DNA of 64,000 bases from Flavobacterium sp. N3904 (GTDB lineage: Bacteria; Bacteroidota; Bacteroidia; Flavobacteriales; Flavobacteriaceae), in contig NZ_CP110009.1 in assembly GCF_025947305.1 (NCBI RefSeq), positions 806,001 through 870,000 on the forward strand. Reading direction: 5' to 3'. How positions within the stretch are numbered: the first letter of the stretch is position 1; each line of letters starts with the position of its first letter. The notes below the pieces were generated by a model, which saw only the letters and a program-made list of their open reading frames with translations, made no database searches and was not told the DNA's origin. Positions 17,301-27,479 of the stretch are shown here, piece by piece. The position numbers and the translations under genes are program-made.

Positions 17301-20300
17301 ATGACAACAAACCACCGATTATTTTTTTATTGCAATTTTCTATTGCCTAAAAAAGAATGGCTGCTAGCACTACTAGTTATGCTCTTTACTACATATAATG
17401 CATCGGCACAACAAGCCAATGTTATAAAAGGAACCGTAATTTCTGCTAAAGATTCTGCACCATTGCCAGGAGCAAATATTCTGATTAAAGGAACAAACAT
17501 TGCTATTTCAACAGGATTTGATGGCGAATTCAGTATAAATGCAAAACCAAATGATATTCTTGTTATTAGTTTCTTAGGATTTGACACTCAAGAAGTAACC
17601 GTAGCAAACAGTGCAAAACTTACTATTTCTTTATTTGAAAGTTCAAACAAACTCAACGAAGTTGTTGTTATTGGATACGGAACACAACGCAAAGCCGATT
17701 TAACAGGATCTGTAAGTGTTATCAATACTGAAGAAGCTAAAAAAACTGTTACTTATGATATTGGAAAATTACTTCAAGGACAAGCTGCTGGTGTTACCGT
17801 ACAATCTTCTGGTGAGCCTGGAGGATATGTAAATGTAAAAATTAGAGGGATTACTTCATTTTATAACAATAACCCCCTTTTTGTAATTGACGGAATGATT
17901 GTAGATGCCCCTGGGGATTTTTCAACTGGAGATGTTGAGTCCATGCAAGTATTAAAAGACGCATCGGCAGCCGCAATTTATGGTGCTCTTGGAGCCAATG
18001 GTGTTGTTATTATAACCACTAAAAAAGGAAAAAAAGGATCACTTGACATTAAATACAAATCACAATTTGGTGTTCAATCAGTAGCCAAAAGATGGGATGT
18101 TCTAAACAGAACGCAATACCAACAAACTACCAATGCTGCCGAAACTAATGCTGGAATAACTCTTGCGCCTGGAAATGACCCGTCAAGTCCTTATTTTATC
18201 AGCAATGTTGATACAGATTGGCAAGATGCATCGTTTAAAACTGGAACAATCAGTGACAATTCACTTACTCTTTCAGGCGGTGCCGAAAGCATGACCTATA
18301 ATTTGAACGTTGATTATTTCAAAAACACTAGTTATGTTGATACTCCTCAAGACTACAAAAGAGCTACAACTACTTTGAATTTAGGTGGTAAAAAAGGAAA
18401 ATTCACTTACGGTTCCAAAATTGGATACACACAATCAAACAAAAATATATTCAGTGAATACAATGCAGGAGAAACCGGTATTACCGATTTACTACAATCG
18501 ATTCCTACAGTTCCTGTTTATGATGCAAATAACTTAGGCGGTTATGGCGGAGCAGTAAATGCAACCCAAAAAGCAATTATGTTGAATGTTATTGGATATA
18601 ATAATTTGATCACAAACGAGGCACTTAGAAATCGCTTTATCGGTGATATCTGGGGACAATTTGAAATAATTGAAGGATTAAATTACAAATTTGACGCTAG
18701 TGCCGATATCTTAGACTGGCATGATAGATACTTTAATCCACCAAGTAACTTGGGATGGTATTATGTTACTGAACCTGCAGAGTCTCAATTAAGAGTTGCC
18801 GACGGTAATCGTACCAGAACTATTTTGAATAATATCCTTACTTATGCAAAACAAATTGGTAATAACAAATTTGACATTATGTTGGGTATGCTTCAGGAAA
18901 ATAACGATTACTACAATCATTATTCTGCTGGGACAGGTTATCAACCAGGTGAGATAAGTGAGTTGCAATACGCTGACAAAACCGATTCGCAAGAATACAA
19001 AACTAAGCAAACAGGAAAATCATACATAAGCCGAATCAATTATAGCTATGATGACAGATATTTTATCCAAGCCAACTTTAGACAAGACAAAACATCTCTT
19101 TTTGCGCCAGAAAACAATACTGGGAATTTCTACTCCTTTTCTGGAGGTTGGAAATTCAGTAACGAAAAATTCATAAAATTACCAGAATGGATTAATAGTG
19201 CTAAACTTAGAGGAAGTTATGGTATTTTAGGAAACAATACATTAGGTGTATATAGCTATGCTTCTACAATTAATCCATTTGCTAATTATTTATTTGGAAA
19301 TCCAGGTTCATTAGCCCCAGGAACTACCACAGTAGCGTCAACTGACCCTAATATAAAATGGGAAGATTCAAAACAATCTGATATTGGTCTTGATTTAGGA
19401 TTGTTCAATAATAGATTACAGCTTACTGCCGAATATTTTGTAAAAGAATCTTCAGATCTTTTATTGAATTTACCACTTCCTTACTCTACAGGATCATTTC
19501 CTGCAAGTATTGTAACCAATGCTGGAACAGTTAGAAATAGTGGATATGAATTTACAGCAGTCTATAATAATAATGACCACGCTTTTAAGTACAGCATTAA
19601 TGCCAATTTAGGAACTTTAAAGAATGAAGTACTAAAATTAGGCGAAAAAAATGATCCAATTTATGGTGCGGCTTCAAAAACGGAAGTAGGTAGATCTGTT
19701 GGAGAAATATTTGCTTATCAAACAGATGGAATTTTTCAAAATCAAGCAGAAATTGCCTCTTCTCCAACTCAAATTGGTGCAGCTCCTGGAGACATAAAAT
19801 TTAAAGATGTTAACGGAGATGGTGCTATTACTGATGCTGATAGAACCTATCAAGGTGTTACCATACCCAAATACAGTTATGCTTTTGGATTTGACAGTTC
19901 ATACAAAAACTGGGAATTTTCATTCTCTTGGATTGGATCTGGAGGAAACAAAGCATTTGATGCCACTTACCGTAATTTAATGTTAGGGCAATATGTAAAT
20001 AGCAGTACAGATATTCTTAACTATTGGACGCCAACAAATACAAACACAAATATACCTCGCCCTGTTATTGGAGATCCAAATGCCAATAGTAGAGATTCGA
20101 ACCGTTATGTTGAAAATGCAAGTTATTTGAAACTTCAAAATGTTCAAATTGGGTATAATATTCCTTTGCAAAACAACAACACTATAAAAAGTGCTAAATT
20201 ATTTATTACTGGACAAAATCTTTGGACAATAACCAACTATAGAGGATATGATCCTGATTTTAATAACGAAGGTTTACTGTCAAGAGGATATGACCAAGGA

Positions 20301-20351
20301 GCATACCCAAATCCTATGTCTTTTATTTTAGGGGTAGATGTAGCTTTTTAA
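17301..20351 (+). CDS. SusC/RagA family TonB-dependent transporter (arabinan PUL)
   Basis: A 1016-aa outer-membrane transporter for arabino-oligosaccharides. A longer than usual signal peptide ends near ASAQ. The carboxypeptidase-like domain (GTVISAKDSAPLPGANILIKGT) spans residues about 40-120. The plug has EVVVIGYGTQRKADLTGSVS, LLQGQAAGVTVQSSGEPGG and LKDASAAAIYGALGANGVVIITTKKG. The barrel includes a calcium-type loop DVNGDGAITDADRTYQG near the C-terminus and ends ILGVDVAF. An AraR box lies directly upstream and susD 26 bp downstream. It has no STN domain. Confidence 0.94.
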   Translation: MTTNHRLFFYCNFLLPKKEWLLALLVMLFTTYNASAQQANVIKGTVISAKDSAPLPGANILIKGTNIAISTGFDGEFSINAKPNDILVISFLGFDTQEVTVANSAKLTISLFESSNKLNEVVVIGYGTQRKADLTGSVSVINTEEAKKTVTYDIGKLLQGQAAGVTVQSSGEPGGYVNVKIRGITSFYNNNPLFVIDGMIVDAPGDFSTGDVESMQVLKDASAAAIYGALGANGVVIITTKKGKKGSLDIKYKSQFGVQSVAKRWDVLNRTQYQQTTNAAETNAGITLAPGNDPSSPYFISNVDTDWQDASFKTGTISDNSLTLSGGAESMTYNLNVDYFKNTSYVDTPQDYKRATTTLNLGGKKGKFTYGSKIGYTQSNKNIFSEYNAGETGITDLLQSIPTVPVYDANNLGGYGGAVNATQKAIMLNVIGYNNLITNEALRNRFIGDIWGQFEIIEGLNYKFDASADILDWHDRYFNPPSNLGWYYVTEPAESQLRVADGNRTRTILNNILTYAKQIGNNKFDIMLGMLQENNDYYNHYSAGTGYQPGEISELQYADKTDSQEYKTKQTGKSYISRINYSYDDRYFIQANFRQDKTSLFAPENNTGNFYSFSGGWKFSNEKFIKLPEWINSAKLRGSYGILGNNTLGVYSYASTINPFANYLFGNPGSLAPGTTTVASTDPNIKWEDSKQSDIGLDLGLFNNRLQLTAEYFVKESSDLLLNLPLPYSTGSFPASIVTNAGTVRNSGYEFTAVYNNNDHAFKYSINANLGTLKNEVLKLGEKNDPIYGAASKTEVGRSVGEIFAYQTDGIFQNQAEIASSPTQIGAAPGDIKFKDVNGDGAITDADRTYQGVTIPKYSYAFGFDSSYKNWEFSFSWIGSGGNKAFDATYRNLMLGQYVNSSTDILNYWTPTNTNTNIPRPVIGDPNANSRDSNRYVENASYLKLQNVQIGYNIPLQNNNTIKSAKLFITGQNLWTITNYRGYDPDFNNEGLLSRGYDQGAYPNPMSFILGVDVAF

Positions 20352-20377
20352 ATAATTATAATTAATAAAAACGAATC

Positions 20378-21937
20378 ATGATGAAAAATAAAATATTTAA
20401 ATCTCTGACTATATCCTTTTCTGTTTCACTACTATTAGCTGGTTGTGTAAGCGATGATGATTTAGTGCAAGCAAATCCAAATTTTGAAACATCGGTTTCC
20501 TTTTGGAAAACAGACCAAGATGCTGTCAATGGTATAAACGCTGTATATTCAAGTTTACTTACCGATGGAACCTATATGAGAAGTACTCCGCTATTATTGG
20601 ATATAAAAGGCGATGACTCCAGAAGTAATAGCCCTTGGGATGCTATGTATAATGTTGGTCGTTTCAACTCAAGCCCTTCAAATGCAGCTATTTACGGATG
20701 GGCTTTTGAAACCTATTATCAGGGAATCAATAGAGCCAATCAAGTTTTAGAAAATGTACCAAACATTGCAATGACAGACTCGGAGCTTAAAACTAGAGTT
20801 CTTGGTCAGGCCTATTTCATGAGAGGATTGTATTTCTTCCATGCTGTAAATTTATTCAAAAATGTACCGTTGCCATTAAAAGTTGAACTTTATAGCCCGC
20901 AAAAAACGCAGGAAGAAGGCTGGGCTCAAGTAATATCTGATTTGAAAACGGCAGTAGATATGCTTCCCGTTTCGTATGCAAATTTGTCAGGAATTGATAA
21001 AGATCAAGTGGGTAGAGCTACAAAAGGAGCTGCATTAGGGTATTTAGGTAAAGCCTATTTGTTTACCAAAGATTTTACCAATGCCAAAATTACTTTCAAA
21101 AAATTAATTGATTTGGGTGTTTATTCATTAATGCCAAATTATGCAGATAATTTTACCACAGAATATGAAAATAATGCCGAATCAATTTTCGAAGTACAAT
21201 TCGACAGAGAAGTTGGTGGAGTGGAGTTAGGATGGGGTGGAGCACCTTTATCTACTTGGGGAAAAACTTCTGCTAGAGCAATAACGTACGCACCAAGAGG
21301 ATTTGGTTGGACAGATGTACAACCTACTTGGACCTTATTTGATGAATACCATCAAGAAATGACTGTGAACAGTACTGTAGATCCTCGTTTAAATGCAACA
21401 ATGTTTTACAACACTCCAGGGATGACATTATACGGACAGGATTTTGCCACTTATTATGCTTCAAATCCTGGAAATTTAAATGATATCTACTGTGCAAAGT
21501 ATGAAAATTCCAAAACAATGCCCAATGAATTTGATTGGCGTTCAGGAATTAACGAACGATTGATGCGATATTCAGATGTTTTGTTAATGTATGCTGAATG
21601 TTTAAATGAAACTGGAGACACTCAAGGAGCTTATCAGTACATACAAATGGTAAGAGATCGTGTTGGATTGCCAAACTTAAGTACTTCAAAACCAGGATTA
21701 TCACAAGTAGGCATGAGAGATCAAATCGCCCACGAACGTTTCTTGGAATTTCCACTTGAAGGCCACCGTTTTGATGATATTCGCCGTTGGGGTTGGTTAC
21801 AAGATCCTGCAAAATTGGCTTGGTTAAAAACAAGAGACGCTGAGTTTAATACATATACGAACGGTAGAGAATTCTTCCCAATTCCACAACTGGAAATGGA
21901 CAATAATCCTGGAACAGTTCAGAATGAAGGTTATTAA
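20378..21937 (+). CDS. SusD/RagB family arabinan-binding outer-membrane lipoprotein
   Basis: A 519-aa SusD-like lid for the preceding SusC. The signal ends at the lipobox LLAGC and is followed by VSDDD, matching the Ser-acidic export signal described for Flavobacterium surface lipoproteins. The N-terminal region contains GYLGKAYLFTKDFTNAK (TPR-like), and the C-terminal SusD signature reads RLMRYSDVLLMYAECLNETGD, then ERFLEFPLEGHRFDDIRRWGW, then FFPIPQLEMDNNPG. It starts 26 bp after susC. Binding of arabinan is inferred from the GH43, GH51 and GH127 genes that follow. Confidence 0.94.
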   Translation: MMKNKIFKSLTISFSVSLLLAGCVSDDDLVQANPNFETSVSFWKTDQDAVNGINAVYSSLLTDGTYMRSTPLLLDIKGDDSRSNSPWDAMYNVGRFNSSPSNAAIYGWAFETYYQGINRANQVLENVPNIAMTDSELKTRVLGQAYFMRGLYFFHAVNLFKNVPLPLKVELYSPQKTQEEGWAQVISDLKTAVDMLPVSYANLSGIDKDQVGRATKGAALGYLGKAYLFTKDFTNAKITFKKLIDLGVYSLMPNYADNFTTEYENNAESIFEVQFDREVGGVELGWGGAPLSTWGKTSARAITYAPRGFGWTDVQPTWTLFDEYHQEMTVNSTVDPRLNATMFYNTPGMTLYGQDFATYYASNPGNLNDIYCAKYENSKTMPNEFDWRSGINERLMRYSDVLLMYAECLNETGDTQGAYQYIQMVRDRVGLPNLSTSKPGLSQVGMRDQIAHERFLEFPLEGHRFDDIRRWGWLQDPAKLAWLKTRDAEFNTYTNGREFFPIPQLEMDNNPGTVQNEGY

Positions 21938-21963
21938 TATTTATTTGAGTTAGTTTAGTTATT

Positions 21964-22006
21964 AAAATCATGTGGCAACCCAAGAAAAAGGATGTCACGT
22001 GATTTT
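21964..22006 (+). terminator. Intercistronic hairpin between susD and GH43
   Basis: AAAATCATGTG pairs with CACGTGATTTT (one mismatch) across a 21-base loop. There is no strong T-run after it. It may act as a partial terminator or mRNA-stabilising hairpin that lets susCD be expressed above the downstream enzymes. Confidence 0.45.
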
Positions 22007-22073
22007 ATAACTTAGAATAAAATCGTAAAAGGCGTTGAGTTTATCTAATAACAAACATTTAATTAAAAAAATT

Positions 22074-23069
22074 ATGATTAAAAAAATAACCTCCCTTGTT
22101 CTATTTGCTTTTTTGCTTGGAAGCTGCCAAAAAGAGGATATTGATACTGCAACTATTGAGACAACACAAGCTTATCAAACTTCCAATTTAACAGCAAAAA
22201 CAGTTGCCGGAAATGTGCCCTCCCATGATCCAAGTACCATTGTAAAAAGTGGTGTGAATTATTATGTTTTTACAACTGGAGACTATATTCCGATGACCTA
22301 CTCAACAGATTTAATAAATTGGTCTTGGGGAACATTAGTTTTTAGTTCCTCTCCAAGTTGGATAACAGGCTACGTGTCTGGTTTTACCAAAACATTTTGG
22401 GCACCCGATGTAGCTTGGTTTAATAATCGATGGAATATGTATTATTCCTGTTCTACTTTTGGATCTGCAACCTCAGCAATAGGCTTGGTTACTGCTCCTT
22501 CCATTTCTCAAAGTGCAGGAACAAAATGGACAGATAGAGGAGTTGTTGTCTCTTCCTCTTCATCCTCAGATGTTAACGCTATTGACCCATCAATCTTAGT
22601 AGATGGAAGCAATATTTATATGGCCTATGGTTCTTTTCACGCAGGAATTGGTGTTATAAAAATTGACCCCACAACTGGTAAAACAACTGGAAGCAAAACA
22701 ATTGTTGCCGGTGGCAGTAGTGCTAGTTGGGAAGCACCTTGCTTGATTAAAGAAGGCAGTTATTATTATATGTTTGCCAATCGTGGAGCGTGTTGCCAAG
22801 GTGTAAACAGCACTTATTATATTGTCGTAGGTCGTTCTACAAGTCCTTTTGGTCCATTTGTGGATAAAAGCGGTGTTTCCTTGACAGGCGGTGGAGGCAC
22901 AACCGTATTAAAAACAACTGGAAATTATATTGGTCCAGGACATATCTCCAGAATTGTAGGAACGCAAAAAGGGTCTGTACACTATTATGATGGTGCCGAC
23001 AGCGGGAATCCTAAACTGGAAATCGTTAATTTTACATGGTCAGGAGGCTGGCCAACTATTGCATATTAA
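22074..23069 (+). CDS. GH43 endo-alpha-1,5-L-arabinanase, surface lipoprotein
   Basis: Five-bladed propeller hydrolase (331 aa) that cuts the alpha-1,5-arabinan backbone. I start at 22074 because MIKKITSLVLFAFLLGSC is a lipoprotein signal; the frame is open to 22035. CQKED follows the acylated Cys and matches surface export signals. The three GH43 catalytic acids are visible: the base Asp in SHDPSTIV, the pKa-modulating Asp in NAIDPSILVDG, and the general-acid Glu in WEAPCLIKEG. The RGACCQGVNSTYYIVVGRS segment is typical of arabinanases. It is the first enzyme after SusD and probably works outside the cell. Confidence 0.9.
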   Translation: MIKKITSLVLFAFLLGSCQKEDIDTATIETTQAYQTSNLTAKTVAGNVPSHDPSTIVKSGVNYYVFTTGDYIPMTYSTDLINWSWGTLVFSSSPSWITGYVSGFTKTFWAPDVAWFNNRWNMYYSCSTFGSATSAIGLVTAPSISQSAGTKWTDRGVVVSSSSSSDVNAIDPSILVDGSNIYMAYGSFHAGIGVIKIDPTTGKTTGSKTIVAGGSSASWEAPCLIKEGSYYYMFANRGACCQGVNSTYYIVVGRSTSPFGPFVDKSGVSLTGGGGTTVLKTTGNYIGPGHISRIVGTQKGSVHYYDGADSGNPKLEIVNFTWSGGWPTIAY

Positions 23070-23122
23070 AAAATAATATTTAGGAGGATGTAATAATGTC
23101 CCTCTTTATCAATTAAAACAAC

Positions 23123-24670
23123 ATGAAAAAAGTCTTATTCCTTTCATTTATAATTGCTTTTTGCAGTCAAACCAGTTTTGCACAAAAAGAAACCACAGTA
23201 CTTACCATAAAGAATACTGCAAACGCTCCAATTATTAACAAAAACATATATGGTCACTTTGCAGAGCATTTAGGAAGGTGCATCTATGGCGGTTTTTTTG
23301 TGGGTGATACTTCTAAAATACCAAATACAGCAGGCGTTCGTAACGATATTATTGATGCCCTTAAAAAATTAAAAATACCAAATTTACGTTGGCCAGGCGG
23401 ATGTTTTGCCGACACCTACCACTGGAAAGACGGCATTGGTCCCAAAGAAAACCGACCTACAATTGTAAACCAATGGTGGGGAGGAACTACCGAAGACAAT
23501 AGTTTTGGTACTCACGATTTCCTGAATTTATGCGAAACTTTGGGTGCTGACCCTTATCTTTCTGGAAACGTAGGTAGCGGAACCGTACAAGAACTGGCAG
23601 ATTGGGTACAATATACCAACTTTGGCGGAAAAAGCCCAATGAGTGATTTGCGTAGAAAGAATGGAAGAACAGAACCTTGGAAAGTTAAATTCTGGGGAAT
23701 TGGAAATGAAGCATGGGGTTGTGGAGGAAATATGACCGCAGATTATTATGTGAATGAATATAGAAAATACGCTACATTCATGTCTGATTGGGGAAATACT
23801 GGTGGTATAACCCGTATTGCTTCCGGATCAAATAGTGCCGATTATAATTGGACTGAAACTTTAATGAAAGATATTCCCCTAAACATGTTGGGAGGAGTTG
23901 GGGTACATCATTATGCCGTAATCGATTGGGCAAAAAAAGGAGATGCTGTGGATTACACCGAATTTGAATATTTCCAAACGATGAAATCAGCTTTAAAAAT
24001 GGAGGAATTAGTTACCAAACACTCCGCCATTATGGATAAATATGATCCTGAAAAAAAAGTGGCAATGATTGTAGACGAATGGGGAGCTTGGTATGAAGTC
24101 GAAAAAGGAACAAATCCTGGATTCTTGTACCAACAAAACACTATGAGAGATGCCGTTTTGGCTGGAGCAACACTTAATATTTTCAATAATCACGCTGATC
24201 GTGTTCGAATGGCCAACTTGGCACAATGTGTTAATGTTTTACAGGCGGTTATCCTTACCGATAAGGCCAAAATGATTTTGACACCCACTTACTATGTAAT
24301 GCAATTGTACAGCGTGCACCAAGACGCTCAACAATTACCTATTTCCATAAAATCACCGCTTTACTCGTATAATGGCGAAACACTTCCTGCTTTATCCGCT
24401 TCGGCTTCTAAGGACAAAAAAGGATTGGTTCATATTTCATTGGTAAATATCGATTCCAAAAAAGAAAACAATGTAGAGATTGACCTTACTGAAATTGGAA
24501 TCAAATCGGTTTCTGGTCTGATTATTGGTTCATCAAAATTACAGGATTACAATTCATTTGACAATCCAACAAAAATACAACCCATTGCTTTCAAAGGTTT
24601 TGAAATTAAAAAAGGAAAATTAACTGTTACAGTTCCTCCTTTTTCTGTTATAATACTTGAAAGCAAATAA
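23123..24670 (+). CDS. GH51 alpha-L-arabinofuranosidase, periplasmic
   Basis: A retaining exo-arabinofuranosidase (515 aa) that removes arabinofuranose from oligosaccharides. A Sec signal ends at SFAQ. Family motifs are NIYGHFAEHLGRCIYGG near the N-terminus, RWPGGCFADTYHWKDGIGP, the acid/base Glu in GIGNEAWGCGG, and the nucleophile Glu in VDEWGAWYE. The C-terminal beta-sandwich ends VTVPPFSVIILESK. The length is standard for the compact GH51 form, in contrast to the 661-aa GH51 at 30,609. It ends 11 bp before the next GH43 start. Confidence 0.93.
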   Translation: MKKVLFLSFIIAFCSQTSFAQKETTVLTIKNTANAPIINKNIYGHFAEHLGRCIYGGFFVGDTSKIPNTAGVRNDIIDALKKLKIPNLRWPGGCFADTYHWKDGIGPKENRPTIVNQWWGGTTEDNSFGTHDFLNLCETLGADPYLSGNVGSGTVQELADWVQYTNFGGKSPMSDLRRKNGRTEPWKVKFWGIGNEAWGCGGNMTADYYVNEYRKYATFMSDWGNTGGITRIASGSNSADYNWTETLMKDIPLNMLGGVGVHHYAVIDWAKKGDAVDYTEFEYFQTMKSALKMEELVTKHSAIMDKYDPEKKVAMIVDEWGAWYEVEKGTNPGFLYQQNTMRDAVLAGATLNIFNNHADRVRMANLAQCVNVLQAVILTDKAKMILTPTYYVMQLYSVHQDAQQLPISIKSPLYSYNGETLPALSASASKDKKGLVHISLVNIDSKKENNVEIDLTEIGIKSVSGLIIGSSKLQDYNSFDNPTKIQPIAFKGFEIKKGKLTVTVPPFSVIILESK

Positions 24671-24681
24671 AAATGTTCGTT

Positions 24682-26304
24682 ATGAAAAAATCAAATTCCA
24701 TTATAAGAATGGCATGCTATTTTGCATTTATTCTTATTACAGCTTTGTCATTAGGTGGTTGTTCTAAAGGAGATGATCCTTCACCAGATCCAACTCCAAC
24801 GCCGACTCCAACACCAACCCCAACGCCTGTTGCTTTTCCCGGACCTACTTATGCTGATAACTATTCCTCAATTTCCTCGTGGGGCAGCAATGCAAAATGG
24901 AATTTGGCCAACGTACACGATCCATCGGTAGCCAAGTGCGGTGAGTATTATTATATGTACCAAACCGATGCTTCTTATGGAAATGCAACCGATGGTCATG
25001 GACATTTTTTCTACAGACGTTCCAAAGACCTTATAACTTGGGAATTTATGGGCTCTTCAATGACCACGGCACCAGCTTGGGTAAAAGATTCTTTGAATAA
25101 CAAAAGAGCCCGAATGAATCCGGCATTGCCAGCCATTACCAGTCCAAATTATGGCTATTGGGCTCCTTGCGTACGAAAAGTGGGTAACAAATACCGCATG
25201 TATTACAGCATTGTAGTCGATAATCCTATAATTGCAAGTAATTTTGATAACTCTTGGAGTGAAAGAGCCTTTATTGGCTTGGCCGAAACCGATGATTTAG
25301 CCTCCAATGTTTGGACAGACAAAGGAATGGTGGTTTGTTCAGAACCTGATGGTGTAAAACCGTATTCGTTTACAGGCACAAGAAACTGGGACGATGCTTA
25401 TTTCAAATTTAACGCCATCGACCCGAGTTTTATTGAAACTCCTACAGGAGACCAATACCTAATCTACGGTTCCTGGCATTCTGGTATTGCAGCTTTAAAA
25501 CTAAATCCAGCTACCGGAAAACCAGATCAATTAAAAACCTTGAGCGATTATGGAACCCGCATTGCCACCCGCAATAATACCACACGCTGGCAAGCTTCCG
25601 AAGGCCCCGAGATTATCTACAATGATGTTACAGGTTATTATTATTTGTTTTTAGCGTATGATGGTCTGGATGTTCCTTACAACACCAGAGTTTGTCGTTC
25701 CAAAAATATTATGGGACCTTATCTTGGAATAAACGGTGCCGACGTGACCAATGGTTCCGATTGTTGGCCAATGCTGACACACCCTTATGGTTTCAATAAT
25801 CACACAGGTTGGGTTGGAATCTCGCATTGTGCTGTTTTTCAAAATCCAGACACTAAGCAATGGTATTATTCCTCACAGGCACGCTTGCCAAAAGATGTAC
25901 CGGGAATTGCCGTTTCCAACGCCATAATGATGGGACATGTTCGCGAAATCCAATGGACTGAGGATGGATGGCCAGTAGTTGCTCCCGAGCGCTATGCTGG
26001 TGTACCCGCAACCACCATTACAGAATCTTCATTTATCGGTTCATGGGAACAAATCACTATGAATTACCAATATGCCACCATTCAAAAATCGGCTACTATA
26101 TACTTAACCGCCGACAAAAAAGTAAGTGGTGGCGTTTCAGGAACTTGGTCGTATGACAGCACCAACAAAACATTGACCGTCAATGGCATAAAATGCAAAG
26201 TAAGCGATGCCTGGGATTGGGAAAGTGCAACGCGCAAAGTAACCTTAACTTATTCTGGACTTACAGGAGCAGGTTTACCAGTTTGGGGCAAGAAAATAAA
26301 TTAG
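24682..26304 (+). CDS. GH43 arabinanase with Thr-Pro linker and C-terminal barrel domain, lipoprotein
   Basis: Large GH43 endo-arabinanase (540 aa). The start at 24682 gives the lipoprotein signal MKKSNSIIRMACYFAFILITALSLGGC; an alternative ATG lies 9 bases earlier. After CSKGDDPS comes a Pro-Thr repeat linker (residues about 35-50), which would hold the catalytic domain away from the membrane. The propeller has NVHDPSVAKCG (base Asp), NAIDPSFIETP and EGPEIIYND (acid Glu). From about residue 450 a small beta-barrel domain (ITESSFIGSWEQITM...LPVWGKKIN) matches the C-terminal domain of extracellular arabinanases such as Bacillus AbnB. It is probably the main surface enzyme. Confidence 0.9.
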   Translation: MKKSNSIIRMACYFAFILITALSLGGCSKGDDPSPDPTPTPTPTPTPTPVAFPGPTYADNYSSISSWGSNAKWNLANVHDPSVAKCGEYYYMYQTDASYGNATDGHGHFFYRRSKDLITWEFMGSSMTTAPAWVKDSLNNKRARMNPALPAITSPNYGYWAPCVRKVGNKYRMYYSIVVDNPIIASNFDNSWSERAFIGLAETDDLASNVWTDKGMVVCSEPDGVKPYSFTGTRNWDDAYFKFNAIDPSFIETPTGDQYLIYGSWHSGIAALKLNPATGKPDQLKTLSDYGTRIATRNNTTRWQASEGPEIIYNDVTGYYYLFLAYDGLDVPYNTRVCRSKNIMGPYLGINGADVTNGSDCWPMLTHPYGFNNHTGWVGISHCAVFQNPDTKQWYYSSQARLPKDVPGIAVSNAIMMGHVREIQWTEDGWPVVAPERYAGVPATTITESSFIGSWEQITMNYQYATIQKSATIYLTADKKVSGGVSGTWSYDSTNKTLTVNGIKCKVSDAWDWESATRKVTLTYSGLTGAGLPVWGKKIN

Positions 26305-26314
26305 TCTTTTAGAC

Positions 26315-26357
26315 AATCAAAACCCTTTTTTAAATTTTAAAAAAGGGTTTTTTGATT
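26315..26357 (+). terminator. Hairpin terminator after the second GH43
   Basis: AATCAAAACCCTTTTTTAAA pairs with TTTAAAAAAGGGTTTTTTGATT-type sequence, a near-perfect long palindrome ending in a T-run. It would reduce read-through into the next GH43 gene. Confidence 0.75.
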
Positions 26358-26376
26358 ATTAACAAATGTAAAGAAA

Positions 26377-27372
26377 ATGAAAAACACCATCATAACCTTT
26401 TCCTTTTTGGCACTTATTTCTTCTGCCAAAATAATAGCTCAGGATATTGTTTCGGCTTCCGCCAAAGACAAAAAACCGGATCCAACGACCCTAATCAACA
26501 ACCCAATTATCAAAGATAAATACACAGGAGATCCAGCGGCTTTGGTGTACAAGGACAAAGTATACCTTTATGCCGGTCATGATGAAGCTCCGAATGATTT
26601 CAATTTTTATAAAATGAACGAATGGCTGGTGTATTCTACTTCAGATATGGTGCATTGGCAAGAACATCCGGTTCCGCTGAAAGTAACTGACTTTGCTTGG
26701 GCAACTTCTGATGCTTGGGCATCACAAGTAATAGAGCGCAACGGAAAATTCTATTGGTACGTTACCGTTTCCCATGGTTCCATTAACGGAAAAGCGATTG
26801 GCGTGGGAATTTCAGACAGTCCAACAGGGCCTTTCAAGGATGCATTGGGAAAAGCGCTGGTGACCAATGACATGACCACTCAAACCAAAATCGACTGGGA
26901 TGATATCGACCCAACTGTCTTTATTGACAATTACGGTCAAGCGTATCTTTTCTGGGGAAATAGCGTTTGCCATTATGCCAAATTAAAAGCCAACATGACC
27001 GAACTCGATGGCCCAATCCAAACCATTTCTTTACCCAATTATACCGAAGCGCCTTGGATTCACAAACACAACAATTGGTATTACTTATCATATGCCTATC
27101 AATTTCCGGAGAAAATTGCCTACGCGATGAGTAAATCCATTAATGGACCATGGGAATTCAAAGGCATTCTGAACGAACTCGCCGGGAATTCCAACACCAA
27201 TCACCAAGCGATAATCGATTTCAAAGGAAAGTCATATTTCATATACCACAATGGCGCAACTCAACCCAATGGTGGAAGTTTTAGAAGATCGGTTTGTGTA
27301 GATCGTTTGTACTACAACAAAGACGGAACGATGAAACGCGTGATTATGACAACGGAGGGGATAACAGATTAA
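26377..27372 (+). CDS. GH43 exo-type arabinofuranosidase/xylosidase-like hydrolase
   Basis: GH43 enzyme (331 aa) with a Sec signal ending near IIAQ and therefore probably periplasmic. The base Asp is in YTGDPAALVYKDKVYLYAGHDEA, the second Asp in DDIDPTVFIDNYGQAYLFWGN, and the acid Glu in YTEAPWIHKHNNWYYLSYA. This sequence type differs from the three arabinanase-like copies and resembles beta-xylosidase/alpha-arabinofuranosidase members of GH43. It lies between two terminator-like or repeat-rich gaps. Release of terminal or branch arabinose is inferred. Confidence 0.87.
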   Translation: MKNTIITFSFLALISSAKIIAQDIVSASAKDKKPDPTTLINNPIIKDKYTGDPAALVYKDKVYLYAGHDEAPNDFNFYKMNEWLVYSTSDMVHWQEHPVPLKVTDFAWATSDAWASQVIERNGKFYWYVTVSHGSINGKAIGVGISDSPTGPFKDALGKALVTNDMTTQTKIDWDDIDPTVFIDNYGQAYLFWGNSVCHYAKLKANMTELDGPIQTISLPNYTEAPWIHKHNNWYYLSYAYQFPEKIAYAMSKSINGPWEFKGILNELAGNSNTNHQAIIDFKGKSYFIYHNGATQPNGGSFRRSVCVDRLYYNKDGTMKRVIMTTEGITD

Positions 27373-27479
27373 AGAGAAAGCAGATTGGAGAAGGCAGATT
27401 GCAGTCGCAAAATGTTACATCTAACAAATACATTATCCTTATATTTTCTTAAATAACTGATATGTTTAAAAACCGAATT

